This document shows, in pieces, positions 1-14,800 of a stretch of DNA of 64,000 bases. The stretch's first letter is position 1; each line of letters starts with the position of its first letter. The DNA is from Steromphala cineraria (Eukaryota > Mollusca > Gastropoda > Trochida > Trochidae): NCBI GenBank assembly GCA_916613615.1, contig OU744728.1:36478450-36542449 (forward strand), read 5' to 3'. The notes under the pieces are model-generated. The model saw only the letters and a program-made list of their open reading frames with translations, was not told where the DNA came from and searched no databases. The translations under genes were made by a program, and so were the position numbers.

Positions 1-1072
1 GTGGGATTCGAACCTTGACTGAGGACACATAGATCGATAAACAGTTATCGAAATATCAACTCTCCTATACGGGTATATACTTCGGAATCGGTATCAAATG
101 TCGTGAAATAATTCATGATATCATTATCATTAGATTTCTATTTCTGATAAATAACTAGGGAAAATAGTTAAAAGGGTAAACTAAATGCATATCAGTAGAC
201 ATAAATACAGAAATGATTGATTTGGTTTGTATCAACGATTTTCTATGAGATAACATTGAGGGCAACAAAATTGACATTTAATGTCTGGTAAGCATTTAGA
301 AACATATGCGTTTGGTTTTGTACGTGGCTTACACGAATATAACATGACGTCATCTTCTTCTAAAGTGTCACAGACGAGGATACAAAGAAGTATAGATATA
401 ACAAGATACAAAGATCTTGAGAAAAGAAAACATCCCCCTCACCTCATCTCAATCTGCCATCTGTTTAATTTTTTATAACAGTCTATATCCGAAGTAATTG
501 ACATTTTGAAAAATGAAGTAAATTTTCGTGATATCTTTTCGTTGAGTGACACCTTACAAGCGCAGCATACGAACATTTGACTGTTTTCGTCAGAACAATC
601 CTGACACCGAATGCAAGGACTCTTATGAAATTGTCTTTTAATCTACACGGAATAGAATATATAAAAGAAAAATACATCAGCTTTTATCAGTATTGACTAA
701 ATCATGTAAATGCAATCGATAAACATTGATTATGGCTTAATTGAATTCATCGATGCTGTCTGCAAACGCATATTTCAATCAACACACTTTGAGAATTGCA
801 CTTAGAATTGCAAGGAACCATCAAATAAACATAGGTTGCCTGTTGATACAAATTATCGCAAACAATTAACAACTACAATTGGTGGAACATTATTCAAGTT
901 TGTACATGTATATTTCAATCAAATATCTTAACAAGTAAGTTTAAAACAAATACCAAGAATGTTATCGTTACCTGAATGTTGAAATTCGAACGATTGTAAT
1001 GTTTTGAGAAACCACCATTGTAACTTTACTGTCGTAATAGAGCACAACTAAGACGTCCGAATCAGTCAAAAC
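1..1072. other. Left flank, no gene seen
   Basis: AT-rich sequence without a protein I can support. The first 14 bases resemble the 3' part of a tRNA on the minus strand but are cut off by the window edge. Confidence 0.5.
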
Positions 1073-1075
1073 TAA

Positions 1076-2135
1076 TACCCCCATTTCACTGAGCTACGAC
1101 TTTGAAAAGTGCTCAAGACTCTTCCCGACTATTCCCGACTTTTCCACTACGACTTTGTTGGCATGAGTCGGGAGCAAATAGAGGTCAAATTATGAAATTT
1201 GATATTTCTACAAGTTACTAACGACACTCTTAAGAGTTACCTACGACATACACGACTGACATACGACACAATGAAGAGGAACTCCCGACAGACCTACGAG
1301 GCACCCCCGACAATAAACTGAGGAACTTACGACTCATCCAAACTCAGATACGACTCAATACGACTGAGACCGACCCGTTCACGACTCACTGCCGAGTCTT
1401 TCACGACACCAAGTCACCACCACGACTCTGACAAAGACTCATTTCCGACTTTCTAACGACTCACTGTCGACCCACTCACGACCTGAACGACTTATTTACG
1501 ACTCGTTCACGACAATGAAGACTCCTCACGACACAGAAACGTCTCACGTACGAGTCACAGACGATCCATGTGCGATAAAATCGACAATTTTTGACCGGAA
1601 TCGGGCATATAAAAGGCCAACAACCACCGACTTTTTTGTTATGATTAGTCAGGAACGGGTCGTCACTGATCGTCTTTGAGTATTGGTTAGTCGTACATGT
1701 GTTTGCACTAGTTGGACGTGAGTCGGCATGTAAATTAGGGAAAGAACCATTCCCGACTCACACCCGACGACCACGTTTCAATCCAACTATGTACGACTTA
1801 TTCACGATTCAAAATGATTCCATACGACTCAATAAGACTCAGATACGAGCTACATACGACTCAATACGACGTCAAAGGAATTTCTGGAATTTCCTGTTGA
1901 AAAGTACGAACGTGGCCGGCATTAAAAAGTCGGAAGTGGGTTTTTGAACATGTTCAAAAACCCACTCCCGACAAAATTTGACCTCCCGACTCTCCCAGAC
2001 TCATACAGACCCATACAGACTAAACTACGCCCAGAGGCGACTAAAGAGGACTCAGAGACGATTAATTACGAGTCAATGACGACATTTGGCCTATTTTCAG
2101 TCGGCAACGGCTCGTAGCTCAGTGAAATGGGGGTA
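1076..2135. mobile_element. PIF/Harbinger-like nonautonomous TIR element with CGACT arrays (copy 1)
   Basis: Perfect inverted ends (TACCCCCATTTCACTGAGCT and onward, 24 bases) lie at 1076-1099 and 2112-2135. They are flanked by TAA on both sides (1073-1075 and 2136-2138). A TAA/TTA target duplication is the hallmark of PIF/Harbinger elements. The 1.06-kb interior is saturated with short CGACT-type motifs and has a 20-base foldback near 1930-1970. No transposase is encoded. Confidence 0.75.
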
Positions 2136-2416
2136 TAAGGAATCAATGGACGACTTGCGAAACGTGTTGCAAAGTACCCGTACGTTCACGCACTGCATAA
2201 TGTGCACGTGCTCAGAACATTCATTTCGTGTTCCGTGCTTAATACCCGATTTGTACATGCTTCGAACGATTAAGTGTCACATCTTAGTTCTACAAACTTC
2301 ATTCATAAATTAATAAAGGGGCCCAAGAAGGGTTGTGAAAGTAAACATGTTCTGACATCTTTAATTGTGGGCTACGATTTCACTCGGTCCAAGTAATATG
2401 TAAGTCAGTTATTAAT

Positions 2417-2543
2417 ATAGTTATCAATTTGTATAGGGAAATGCACGGACAGCCTGTCCGTTCGTCCGTCCTCTGGCTAACGCCCTCGGACAGGCCTCAC
2501 GGAGAGACTGTCCTTGCATTCCCTGATACAAATTGATAACTAT
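2417..2543. mobile_element. Foldback MITE of 127 bp
   Basis: Two arms of about 36 bases (2417-2452 and 2508-2543, starting ATAGTTATCAATTTGTA) are inverted copies with one or two mismatches. The middle is GC-rich (GGACAG/CTGTCC) and would extend the hairpin. There is no coding capacity. Confidence 0.7.
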
Positions 2544-4974
2544 GATTATAACTGTTACATAGCTTTTGTTGTCATTGTCATATCGGAGTAAATGTATTTT
2601 ATTCCTGCAAGCATTTATTCAATGAAGGAAAAAGCAGATGCAATTAGACGTTGTGGATATTATCAACAAATCTATGAAATAGTTCTGACTCTCCAGCAAT
2701 GTTAAACTTCAATTTACCCATTCTCGATCAATGTTGAATTTTAATCATTTCAATAATACAAACGTAATGTACCAGAAGTTCGCACCCAGCGTCTATATTG
2801 ATGAAAATGACAATACAACAATGTGATATACAAATGGGAAAAGCGCCCCCTCCCCTAAATTAAATTAAAATGTGATGTTATGGCAAACTTACAGTGGTTT
2901 AAATAAATTTATATCCCTTATAAAACTAAAGAGGTAGATTTTGTGAATAGTTTCTTCATAGAAGATCTTCAATGTCTACATTTGGTACTGAATATACACC
3001 CAAAACGTATGGCTTTTGTGCCAAAACTACCTAATAAACATTGAGTTTCAGATATCAAAAACAACATTTTAGTTGCCAATTTGACTTTCACACATTGAAC
3101 CATCTTTAAACTTGAAAAATAAGGAAATCGTTGAAATGACAAATGACACGTGTTCATACCATTTTGGAATAAATATTTGGATGAGTTAAACCCGTTTTTT
3201 TAAAACATTACATCGATTTCGAATCATAACAGTCAAGGCTAAACACCTGTGTTATTTGGCCATTTGAATTGAGTTTGTTTTTTTCGAGTCTGAGGTTTCA
3301 TATATAGTGCTTTGCTAGTGGTTTTAACTAAAGGCCAATACTAAAATTTGACCAGCTGGCTTCAAAGATGGGAATAACTTTCAATAATCTTAATTTCTGA
3401 AGAAAATGTATATTTTCTACATCAAAAAAACTAAATTTAATGAATGCGAATACACAAAATGTGCAACCGTTATCTTAAGGAAATGTTCTTTTCTAAACTG
3501 CTAATAACCATACCATACCATGCAGTTATTTCCACAACAATATCGTATTTTTCTTATTTAAGGCAAGTTTTGGTGCTGAAAAACCTTGGGGTGTTTTTAA
3601 CCTATTTAAATATGTATATAGTATCACAAGTACATACCTTTCCTGGTAAAAATATCAAAAACTACAGGGAAGTGACATATTTTCTGAAACAGGCAATACC
3701 TTGTCTGATAGCATATACCTGAACTTTTCTCAAGCGACAATAGCGTGCACGAGTCATCTCATTTAATCTGTTCCCATTTTTTTTTTAATGTTTGAGTTAA
3801 AATCCAACAAATTAAGTTGAGAAGTACATTGAAATTATAGTTTGACTACCCAAAACACGTTTTTGAATATCCTCAGAAAATCAAACTTAATAATCCGAAT
3901 GTTAGAAATTTGTCAAAAACTTTGACCTGAGATAAAACTCTGAATATTCGATATTGACAGCAGCAGGATTGTTTGTTTGGCGTAAAAGTAAGATATTTTC
4001 TTTTAAAATAAATTTTATTTTTTATACCGACAGCTCTCTCAGTTGGATACACGATTAATTTTTGATATTTGACATGCGTCTTTTGTATTTTTAACTTGAA
4101 TAGTCGGTGACCTCAATTGCATAAATCTAAAGACTGTATTAGATTTATTTCGGGTAGCTGTTTTACCACAAATTCTCCTCCTTTAAAACCCTCTTTCAAA
4201 ATACTCTACAATCACAAATGATAGTTTCTAGATTGGTAGTCATGATTTAAGTAGATATTTCCATGAAGTATCGTTCGAGATATAGTCAAATGAGAATACA
4301 CTCCAAAAGGCAATTTTCTAGCATTTCTCGCAGTACTTTAGTTAAGTTAACAAAAAACAATTAAAAAACAAAGTATACATCAAACAACATATTACTACAA
4401 ACAGAGTACTTTATTTACAGAAGGAACTTTAATTTAATGTAATGCACCGAGGACATTTACATTGTATGTCAAATTTCCTCAATATGGTTTAGTAGTATTC
4501 ATATAAATGAGTATATCGTTAGTACAGCTTTCTGTTCACAAAAATCACATAAATCAAATTAAACTTTGCTCATCTTGAGAATGGGTATAGATATACATGT
4601 GAAATCTATGATAAGCCTTAATTGTAAATCAAAACTCATAGAATGTGAAAATGCCTTAATGCTAAGTGAGTTAGTGACAGTTACAGAAACATCAGAACTT
4701 AACATGTATAAACAACAATAAACATGAACATTTTGTTGAATTAACCAAGCTGGCAATTTGTCAGAATAAGCATATAATTTTCGAAAGACGTCAAAGCCTT
4801 AGACAGTACTGAATGTAACGCTGAAAATCCGTATGTAATTATAAAGAGGTCCATGTGTTTGGTAATAATGTTACGGGGTATCATTTCCTTATAATGTATA
4901 TGAAATGTATGAGCCTAAGATAAATCGAGTTTTGTTAAAGATAATATATCCAATTACTTCGCTTCCATTAGGTT
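2544..4974. other. Downstream of FTL-A, no gene seen
   Basis: AT-rich, with only short random frames. No domain, RNA gene or clear repeat was recognised. Confidence 0.45.
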
Positions 4975-5345
4975 CCAGACAGACAGACAGACAGATTTTA
5001 TTGTATATACGTGGCCCTGAGGCCAATAGTACATGTGAAAACATTGGTATAAAACATTCGCACAACCTGTAATCAATAAACATCCATTAGCAAGTAATAT
5101 GTTTTCTTAACTTGAATGAATATATGGTATAGCACAAGAGCTACTTTAAACAATAAATCTGTATTTTCAGTACGTAATAACATATGCAATTTCATCCGAG
5201 AGGGATGATCATAGAAAAAGTATGGCAGATATTTTTTTCTGATTTCTGAATATTTCGGACAAATGAGCAATACATGGTACTCATCTTCTTGAGCAAGAAA
5301 GCAAAATGGACATTTCGTATTTATAAGATTTGGAGTTTTGGCAAA
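4975..5345 (-). mobile_element. LINE 3' fragment
   Basis: On the minus strand the frame gives CPFCFLAQEDEYHVLLICPK, the C-x2-C...H...C knuckle that ends many LINE reverse transcriptases. YSEIRKKYLPYFF and LLRTENTDLLFKVALVLYH follow. It ends in a CTGTCTGTCTG tail after AATAAAATCTGT. It is 5'-truncated and sits just downstream of the FTL-A stop. Confidence 0.75.
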
Positions 5346-5629
5346 ACGTGACTCTTGGATCTTAAAGTTATGAGCGTTACATCTAAATTTAGTAATTATT
5401 TACCATTAGGTTCCTTATACTAATCAATTTTACATTTCGTATTTGAATCAAAAACACAGACCGACCTCTTGATTTGGCCAACTACAGTGATGGCATGAAC
5501 AATTATTGTATGACGTCAAGTTGGACATTGCTCTACAAGAATCCAAAACAATATGTCAACCAACACTGAAATTTGTTACTGTTGTAATAATTTAAGACCA
5601 CCTTGTGAGAAAGTTCCTAAAAATATTAA

Positions 5630-5859
5630 TTACGGTTCAGCGTAGCAGAACTCTTCCTGCAAGCAATCGATGGTGTTCCCGTAGGAGAAGGTGTACAGGT
5701 CGCACTCTCCCTTTGTGCTGCGATGTCTGAAGGAGTGACAGTCCTCACCATCAAGACATCGTGTACCGCAGTGGATCCGAGAAGGGGAACTCAGAGTCAG
5801 GGTGTGTTTAGCGTTCAGTAGCTTGTCCTGACGTACATAGTTAATCTTTCTTGTTAGAT
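5630..5859 (-). CDS. FTL-A exon 8: PAN/apple-like C-terminal domain and stop
   Basis: 230 nt from a TTTTAG acceptor to a TAA stop. It encodes 75 residues with the cysteine pattern IHC-GTRC-EDC-GEC-IDC-EFC and the segment CHSFRHRSTKGECDLYTF, typical of a compact PAN/apple fold. Such domains mediate protein or carbohydrate contacts. The tail ends CYAEP. No convincing AATAAA signal lies close downstream on the minus strand. The central 56 residues are identical to the FTL-B copy, while both ends differ. Confidence 0.88.
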
Positions 5860-8800
5860 CTAAAAGTTATTAAAGCCGAGAATTATCAAAGTGTTTGAAG
5901 TTATTAAAGTAGGTACAGTAGAACACGGATATAACGAACTCCAAAGGACCAAAGAATTTAGTTTGCTATATCCGGTGTTCGTTACACACATATTATTTTA
6001 ATGATATTATATAGGGACGGGACTTGATTTTTTTTTTCACTATATCCGATTGTTCGCTATATCCGAGTTCGTTATATTTGTGTTCTACTGTATTTCATTT
6101 GATAATGTTGCACAAATATTGAAATAAATTACACGATTACACGAGGTCATAGCTTTTCGTTATTCATAACGGAGAAAGACTCAACTTTAAATCATTATGT
6201 CATTTAAGTGAGTAGTTCAAGAAAACGTTGTATCATTATTTATTGGTGTTAGCTAAAGGAGAGAATAACCGCATTTTTTCTGTCTATAATACATGAAAAA
6301 ATGTAAAAATCAATGTAGATGCTTAGTCCATTTGACTGATCAACAATACTTTCTCAAATTATAGCAAGGCTTGTATTTATTGTATTTATTAAAAAAATTG
6401 TTTTCTTTTTAATCTTTACTTTTGAATTGATTTTATATTCAAACAATACTTGCATATATCTATATTCTCATTTTCATGCTTAAACAAATAACAAAATTTA
6501 AAAATATTTGTTTAACCTTGTTTGTCAATAACACATGCTTTTGCATGTTGTTTTTTATTTTTGTTGACGAGTATACTGTATTTTTATGGATTTGAAAAAA
6601 GCATGTCTTACTTTCAAGTACATGGCCGCTAAACGACCCTTCTCAATCAAAATTCACAAACAAGAGAAACTCACGAGAAAGATGTAAAATAAATCGTTCT
6701 GTAAGAGGAAGGGTACTTTGAATTATTGTTATAAGCACATCTGTTGCATAGAGTACTCAAATAATTCATTGATTTCGCTATAAATTTTTCTGCACCAAAT
6801 CATGATATGAAGAAATTTCATTAAAAAAAATGAGATGATGTGCTAACATAAGATATGGAGCAAAATGGTTTTAACGTCTGTCTCATTGATAAAATTTGTA
6901 AAAAAACCCAAACAAACCTTTAACTTTAAAGCCAGAAACAGTGATTTCACATATGTGTAATCGGTCATTTATAGATGTTTTGTTGAGCCCATTTACTTTC
7001 AAAAACCGCCCTCTTGCATTTTCATCCTCACATGGAATGTTTTGTGTAACTCCATCTCCAACAGGACCATGGTAGAAAGTACACAGGTTAAAGGATGCAT
7101 TTGGGTTCAGCAATGGGTTTTCTGCATATAGCAATATTTGAATACTGTGAAGTCGGAAACCTGCAACAGAGTCAAAGCAACACGCGTTTAGGATATTAGG
7201 GAAAATTAAGGAAAAAAATTCAAAGTTGATTAGCCAATCAATAAGTTTCGTAATGTCTGTGAATGTAATAGACATTCATGTCATTTGCTTTCTGATGCCA
7301 CACTGAAAGTAAAGGTGTATCGCTGAACGCAATTGCCACGTAGGTTCATGAAACTATTCTACGACCCAAAAGGTATTCTTCATCTTAAACATATATCACT
7401 TTGTGAAAATTAGATATTAACCCATATTCAAAAATTTGGATGATTTCAACTGATTATTTTCATTTTTCAGTGCTTAGTCAACTGAAATTGAACTTAACCT
7501 GGAGACATGCTCGAATAAGTTCGTCCATGCATGGCATGCGGCCGCAATGCAATTATTGACAACCAATACACTGCTTTACATGTGCAGAGATCGTGCTGTC
7601 CTTGTTCTTCACGTCATTCATATTAAATGGTTTTTGACTAACAAACTTCAACTCCTTTGTAATCTAGTGGGTAAATGCGCTGAATCAGAGGGTTGCATAT
7701 CAAACTTTTCATTTTAATAATCATTATCGTCAAATTCATCATATATATAAGTCTGAGAAAAAGCAACAGCAGAAAAAGTAAAAATTATCTTATGAGCTGT
7801 AAAAATGGTAATGAAGAAAATAAATTTTTGCAGCATCAGCAGTATCAGTAGCATCAACTGTAGATGAACAAGAAGTAGCAATAATGTAGAAGCAGAAATA
7901 GCATAAGGAGTTGTAGAAGAAGCAATCATAGCAGTTAAGATTATTATTGAGGAAATATTTTTGGATTTATGAAAAAATATTTACCACAGCAGTCGCCCCT
8001 GTTTGTGATGTTTACGTAGTTAATGTAGTAATTGTCTTCAAGATCAACCATCCAGTAAGGTTTCAAGTCTCCTTGTTTAGATTCCCAGCAAGTGTGACCA
8101 GGAAGAGTGTTGGTGTTGAAATTTCCATCAATAGCTTGTCCGGGTGAGTTTGCAAAGGCATTGCTTGATGAGTATGTCACCTTGTTGTGGGCAAGAGAGT
8201 TGCTGACAACTGCACATAAGAACAGATTCTTGCTGACATTGATTAACCTTGAATGGCAAGTTTTTCGTTGAACGGGAGATGATTACAGAAATGACTAATT
8301 ATTATTTCAACAGTGTTTATTTACCGTTAGAAAACTACTTTAAAGTTGTTTTTTCATAACTTCATTTGAAAACAATACAGAAATTCAAAACTATTTTTCA
8401 GTCAAGTCATTTACGAGCCATCTAAAGAGCATAGATGAATTATATGTTCTATCAGAGAATATGAGTATCTGTTTGTTTTATTACAAGAAGTTGTCACAAG
8501 GTAAGTACATATGAGCTTTCAAAACTATGTTGCGTTATGGGAATAACATGTATTTCAAACTTCGGAAGATAATAATGATTATGTTTATCTTGGTCAATTT
8601 GAAAAATTCAAGATTCACCTAAAATGATCGGAAATTTTAGATTTGTAAAAAGGAAATTTAATTGCTTCAATGTATAATGGTATCACATTATATTAATGAA
8701 TAAATTATTAAGACATAATTAAAAAGCACAATTTATATTGGAAAATGCAAGTTTTCATTCACATGATGCAACGAATCACGTCTGTACAAAGTTTACTACC

Positions 8801-11800
8801 TCTTTTAGCCAAGGGGGCGTACCTGGAAGTTCGAATCCTGAAACATATACTTCACACATTGTAAATTGGTCAGTCCGGGATGTTCTGTTCAGTCCATTTA
8901 TTTTCAAAAATCTCCCTGTAGCATTCCCATCCTCACATGGAATATTCTGTGTAGCACCAGTCCCCACAGGACCAGGAAAGAAAGCACATAACGTCGAGGG
9001 CACCTTTTGATTCTGCAGTGGATTCTCTTCATATACCATTATTTGTATACTGTGAAGTCGATAACCTGAAAATAAGAGAAACGTATATGAGGATGTCTAT
9101 TTTGGCTTTTCTCCTTGTATCAGATTTTTTAGTGCGCCATCAGAAATCCACTGAGATGGATTGACCGACTAGAGCATGCTTGATTTGAATGTAAGTCCCC
9201 TATCAGACTCGTAGATACAATGAGAATACTACTATGTGTTTGTGGTAGTAGAAATAGTAGAAGTAAAACTGACAATTTAACGAAATCAATTTATCTATTT
9301 GGATATATCAAACAAACTTTTACCACAGCAATCACCCCTGTTGGTGATGTTTACGTAGTCTATATTGTAGATGCTCTCCAGATCCACCATCCAGTAAGGG
9401 TTCATGTCTCCAAGAGTAACTTCCCAGCAATTGCGACCAGGAAAAAAGTTAGTATTATAATCTCCGTCTACAGTTTTATGAGGTGAGCGATCGAAGCCAT
9501 TTGATGATGAGTATGTTCGTTTGGTGTAGGCTATAGAGTTGCTAGCATTACCTGAAATAAGATATTACTTTTAGAACAAATTTGCGTTCATAACGTTTCG
9601 TCATTTATTCAACGTTTTTAATATTATATTCTAATTTATCATAATATGTATTATCATTTAACAAGCTTGATATGAAACATGAAACACATTGAGACGAGAA
9701 TTCAATGAGTACATATTTTTATTTTGCCTGCGCACATGATGTTGTTTTATCCGTAATTCTCAGTATAACTTCTTTGAGAGGAATTTTAGTTGGAATGATG
9801 ATAATGAAGAAAAATATGGATGACAACTTCTTGGTACATTTTAAGTGTCGTTTCGACACCGATGCTTGTGTCGTCGCATATAATGGCTAAATAAGTTGTC
9901 AGCCATGTATGTTTCTTCATTATCATTGTCAGTATTCGTGACAATTTAGTCACATTTTTCGGGCTGTTGAAAATCGGATGTTAGTCCATTTGGAAACTCA
10001 CAGAGAAACCAACTTTTTCTCTTTGAATAGACATGTATTATGGTGCATTCAAACACTCTATTTAACATAAAGCTTTACCCGTGACACATTCGATGTGTAG
10101 TGTTTTAGTGGTAAAAACGTATGAGTGATCACTTACACAATACGCACATACACATTGCCTCAAAGGATGTGTTCAGGCGGTTGCAATATCTATATATAAT
10201 TCAAATGGTATTTAACATGGTGCATTTTCATTTAACAGATAGATATTTGGCTCCATGGGTGTGAATTGTACTATGTGGTTTTTTTTCTTAATTTGTTAAT
10301 TATGTTTGGATTTATCAATAGAATGTTTCAACAGTTTTAAATTATGTCATTTTTAAAAAAGTAATAAAACTCAATGGAAAATGCAATAGTTTAGATTTTT
10401 CATAACAGAAATGTCAAGTCCATTTTACACTATCCACTGTCCAAAAATATTCTTACCAGGTAGCTCAGTACCAGCTACAGTGACTTCACACAGTTGAAAA
10501 TAATCATTACTGGATTTTTTGTTGAGCCCATTTATTTTCAAAAAGCGCCCTGTTGCATTTCCATCCTGACATTGAATGGTCTGTGTAACTCCAGCCCCTA
10601 CAGGACCAGGGAAGAAAGCACACAACGTAGAGGGGAGCGCTGGGCAATACAACGGATTCCCTGAATATAGCAGTACTTGAATGCTGTGAAGTCTATCAGC
10701 TGAAACAAGGACACAAGAAAGAGTTACAGATCTGTACCAATGATTCATTTCTCTTCTTTTAACATAATTTAGATGATTTCTTGGAACAGCAGAAACAAAG
10801 ACAAAGTTATTGTAGAGTTATAATGTGCCACCTGAAAAGGATATTTAAACCATGTCATAAGAATCCCGTCACTAATATGGAATTGCACCCTGTAAAATAG
10901 TTTTGCAAGTTTTGACAAAAGAAGTTCCTAACAAATATACCACAACATATGTGAATATGACATCATGAACACACCTTGTTCCAAGCTTCACATGCATGCA
11001 TGATTTGGCATGCGTGATTCAGGTGTCATTTCCTAGAAGTGTATTATGCAAATAGCCACTTTCACTGTATGTTATGGTTGCAGACACAGCACAGCTAAAA
11101 TTGATTTTAAGTTTTATTTTAACTAAAGAACGAAATGCCAAAGCGCCCAGTGTCTCTAATTAAAAGATGAGAAACAATTTTTTTATTATATCTTTATTCA
11201 TTAATGTTCATGTATATGCAAATTCAAACATGCATGAAAATGTAATATACATAAGAACATAATCATATTAACATCGGCAACTTAGTAATAAAAAGGAAAT
11301 CGTAAAATTGACAGCATATATTTTCTTACATAGGAAGAGAGATTCTACAACATGATAATCTTAGGATGTACATGATAGATATAATAAATGAGCGTTTAGA
11401 TTTGTTCTTGACAAATGAAAAATTTTTGCTGTGCACCTGACTGCTTTTTGAGCGCAACTGAACATATGAGACAAATAGTATCGCTAAAGACTTCTTTAAA
11501 GATTTTTCACAACTGACAATTATTATACTGTTATAAGTAGGCTAATACTCAAACATTCTGCAAAGTGAAGGATGCACCGAGGTCTGGACGTCCAAGGCAC
11601 ACCAATAACAGGTACAATCAAGGCAAACTACTAACTAATATTATGCCCTTGTACGTCATGCGGAACAAAACACATGTATCTAAATACAGCTGCTAAACAA
11701 ATGGCATCCACACAACAAAAGAGTCTCTCAGCATCAACGGATGACGTCTAAGTTTTGTAAGACTGAGAGCTTAGCGACCGATCCGAAGTCCACTTCCAAC

Positions 11801-14800
11801 ATATCAGCAAAAGCACAGGGGTTACAAACTCGGAGTGGACAATATAAGAAAAAATATTCAAAACCTGTATTTTTGCACTCATATATCGTTTTGATATGTT
11901 GAGATAAACCTACATCTCAAATTTGAACGAAATCGGTCAACAAATAAAGATTTTAGCGTAACCTCTACCTATTATATAGAATACAGGAGGGGGGACAGTG
12001 AAACCCGATCAAAAACCGGACACCCCGACTATTTAACGTGCGGTGCAATTAAAACTTAATTTATCTCAAGATTATACATTGGAATCATATATCATTCTTT
12101 TAGCGTGCTGAACATCTCGGCCAAACAATCACATCTTCCAACTTTTGACCACTGACACTTGCATTTACACCACCCCCTCTTTGAACAAATGTGCCGTATT
12201 TCAAACAAGCTGCCGTAGGTGAGCGTGAATTAAAAAATGCTTTTGAATTTCCACAAGCACCCCTGTTGCCTTTTCAAACTCTTAAGATGTCACCCTTGAG
12301 GACAGCTTTCAATTAAAGAAAACAGTGATTTTAGATTTATATGAATTTGTAAGCTAGACCATAAACAAATGCTTAAATTTTGATGAAGCCATTCGTACTT
12401 TCAATTGTGAAATAAATTAAAGGATCTTACCACAGCAATCACCCCTGTTAGTAACATTTATGTGGTCAATTCTATATTGACCATCCAGATCCACCATCCA
12501 GTAGGGCTTCCTGTCTCCAGACTTAGACTCCCAGCAAGAGTTGGCCCCATTGAAATCAGCTATTGCAACTCCATCCACAGCTTTAGCAGGTGTCCCTCCA
12601 AAGCCGCTACTTGAAGCATATGTCTTTTTGTTGTGAGCAAGAGAGTGGCTGGAAACCCCTGCAAATCATGAAAATGTGCTTATATTTCTGACAACATTTT
12701 ACTTATTATAACCGATTTTATGTCTTTAAAGGACTGCTTATATAACTTTAAAATGACACAGAAGTAAATGTATTTCTTTTAGTTGATGTTTGTCAGGATA
12801 CCATGTACACAAAATCTCCTTCAAATGCTATAACTTGATGAAAAAGATATAAAAAAAGGGTCAACATATCACCAACTTTGCTGCATTTCAATTTAACACA
12901 TCTTGAAAACTTTATACTGGATAAACAAAACATGGACAAATGACAAGTCAGAAATATAGTTCCAAAGGGACAATAACAAATTTCAGCACAATGCATGAAT
13001 CCACCTACCCGTTTGTCGTGACTTGAGCATGATTTAAAGCTACATGTGTTGAACTACCCTGAAGCACGGTTTTACCATTTTAACCCTCGATGATATTACC
13101 CAAAGTTTGTTAGAGCTGTGACAGGGATTCTGAGTGAGCTATTTTTCCAATAACACATGAAGCTCTCAACATTGAATGGGATTCCAGTTTTTTAGTTTTG
13201 AAGAGATTGTCAGCTTAATATGGATTTTCACCTCTTGGATACTTAAAGTTACAAAGATCAACATTGACACGTGTCTAAAATGTTAGTTGAATGGCCGTCA
13301 TGCGACTTGATCTTTTCTTAACGTTTTGACTCTCATGAAAAATATAATAAGAATATATCTTGATATTTCCATAAAAAGAAGGAAGGTTTTATCAATTGCT
13401 TTATAAATATTCAGTTGTAAAGAAGATGATAAGACAACTATGCATATAATTACTTTTGCAACATTTGATATGTTTCGTTACTTCTACATCATTTATATTT
13501 GATGAACAATAACTTGAATGATATCTTTACCTATTACCTTGACCACATGAGCCAATTACATTATACTGAAGCTGTAACAAACCTGAACATGCACAGTTGC
13601 AATAATAACAATGCTATGCATTCAATATGGTCATTATCACAGGTTCCTCATTTAATGACTGATTATGACTACAATGTAAATGGGTTGTAAATGAATAGTG
13701 TAAATACAAAATTTAGTGATATGTGGTAAATTTGCAGAAATACAGGTTCGAATCCTCCCAAGAAAATGAACTGAGGACCTGTGACTTATATCTTATAAAT
13801 GAAAATCAGTTTCAGTAAAAACAGTTTCTTTCAGTTGCAAATTAGAATTTGGAAACATATAAAGGACAGGTATATAAGGAAAACACAATGTGTTATATAC
13901 CCCTAACAAGGTAGTACTGTGCGATCAGTTTGTCAGTCCAGAACTAAATATTGGAATGTTATAAAATAATAGACACATATGGTCCATACCATTTCTAAAT
14001 GTTCGATATGTATGTTTCGGTTCCTTAGTTGCATCGATAATGCAAATTAGATGAAGTTAACGCATTTTGTGCCTCACAATTTGTTACAAAGGAAGGCAAC
14101 TTGACACATTCTATCACTGTCGGTTTCAGAGGTGATCTGACCTGTTCATCTCATTGTCACTTTTGCTTAATCATGTTAATTTTTATCTTGTTAATGATCA
14201 AAATTTTATGTGTTTCAACAATTGTTTATCAAGTTTGAAGTTGTTATCATTTCACATATCCAATTATTTCAAGATAATTGTACTGAAAAGGATTTTTTTT
14301 AAATACATTTAAAATAGAACATTATCACTCTTCTTAACATTATTTGGCTTGTTTCCCTTTAAAGGGGCAGTAGCACGTTTTTAGGGGGAATATAAGGTGA
14401 TGTCAGGAAAATGAAATTTAATGAATCCAATCGAAAGACAATGTATTTAAACTAAATGGAACAGTAATAATTCAAATATAAAACGTAAAGTTTAGCCATG
14501 CGATTCCTTTTTCTTACAAAAATGAATTAAAGGTGTTCACACAAAAATGGCCGCCAATGGATTTTATGTGAATCCTCATACTTTGTACTCTGACTATGGG
14601 TGATTGGCTCGTGTAATGAGATTGTTGACACTGTCAATATGATACATTTAGCATTTACTTACAATTAAAAGTGAAATATTTAAAATATAAAATTGTCACA
14701 AAACGTGCTACTGCCCCTTTAAAGGGACAATAGAACGTTTAGGGGAAATATAAGGCGATGTCAGGAAAATGAAAAAAAGGGGTTCTAATTAAAAGACAAT

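Noticed and set aside
1..14. tRNA 3' end on the minus strand
   Set aside because: GGTTCGAATCCCAC fits a B-box, but the window edge removes the acceptor side and the bases on the other side do not fold as a tRNA. It could be a SINE.
8738..9010. Plus-strand frame overlapping FTL-A exon 5
   Set aside because: It is the reverse shadow of a lectin exon whose minus-strand reading has family motifs and splice sites.
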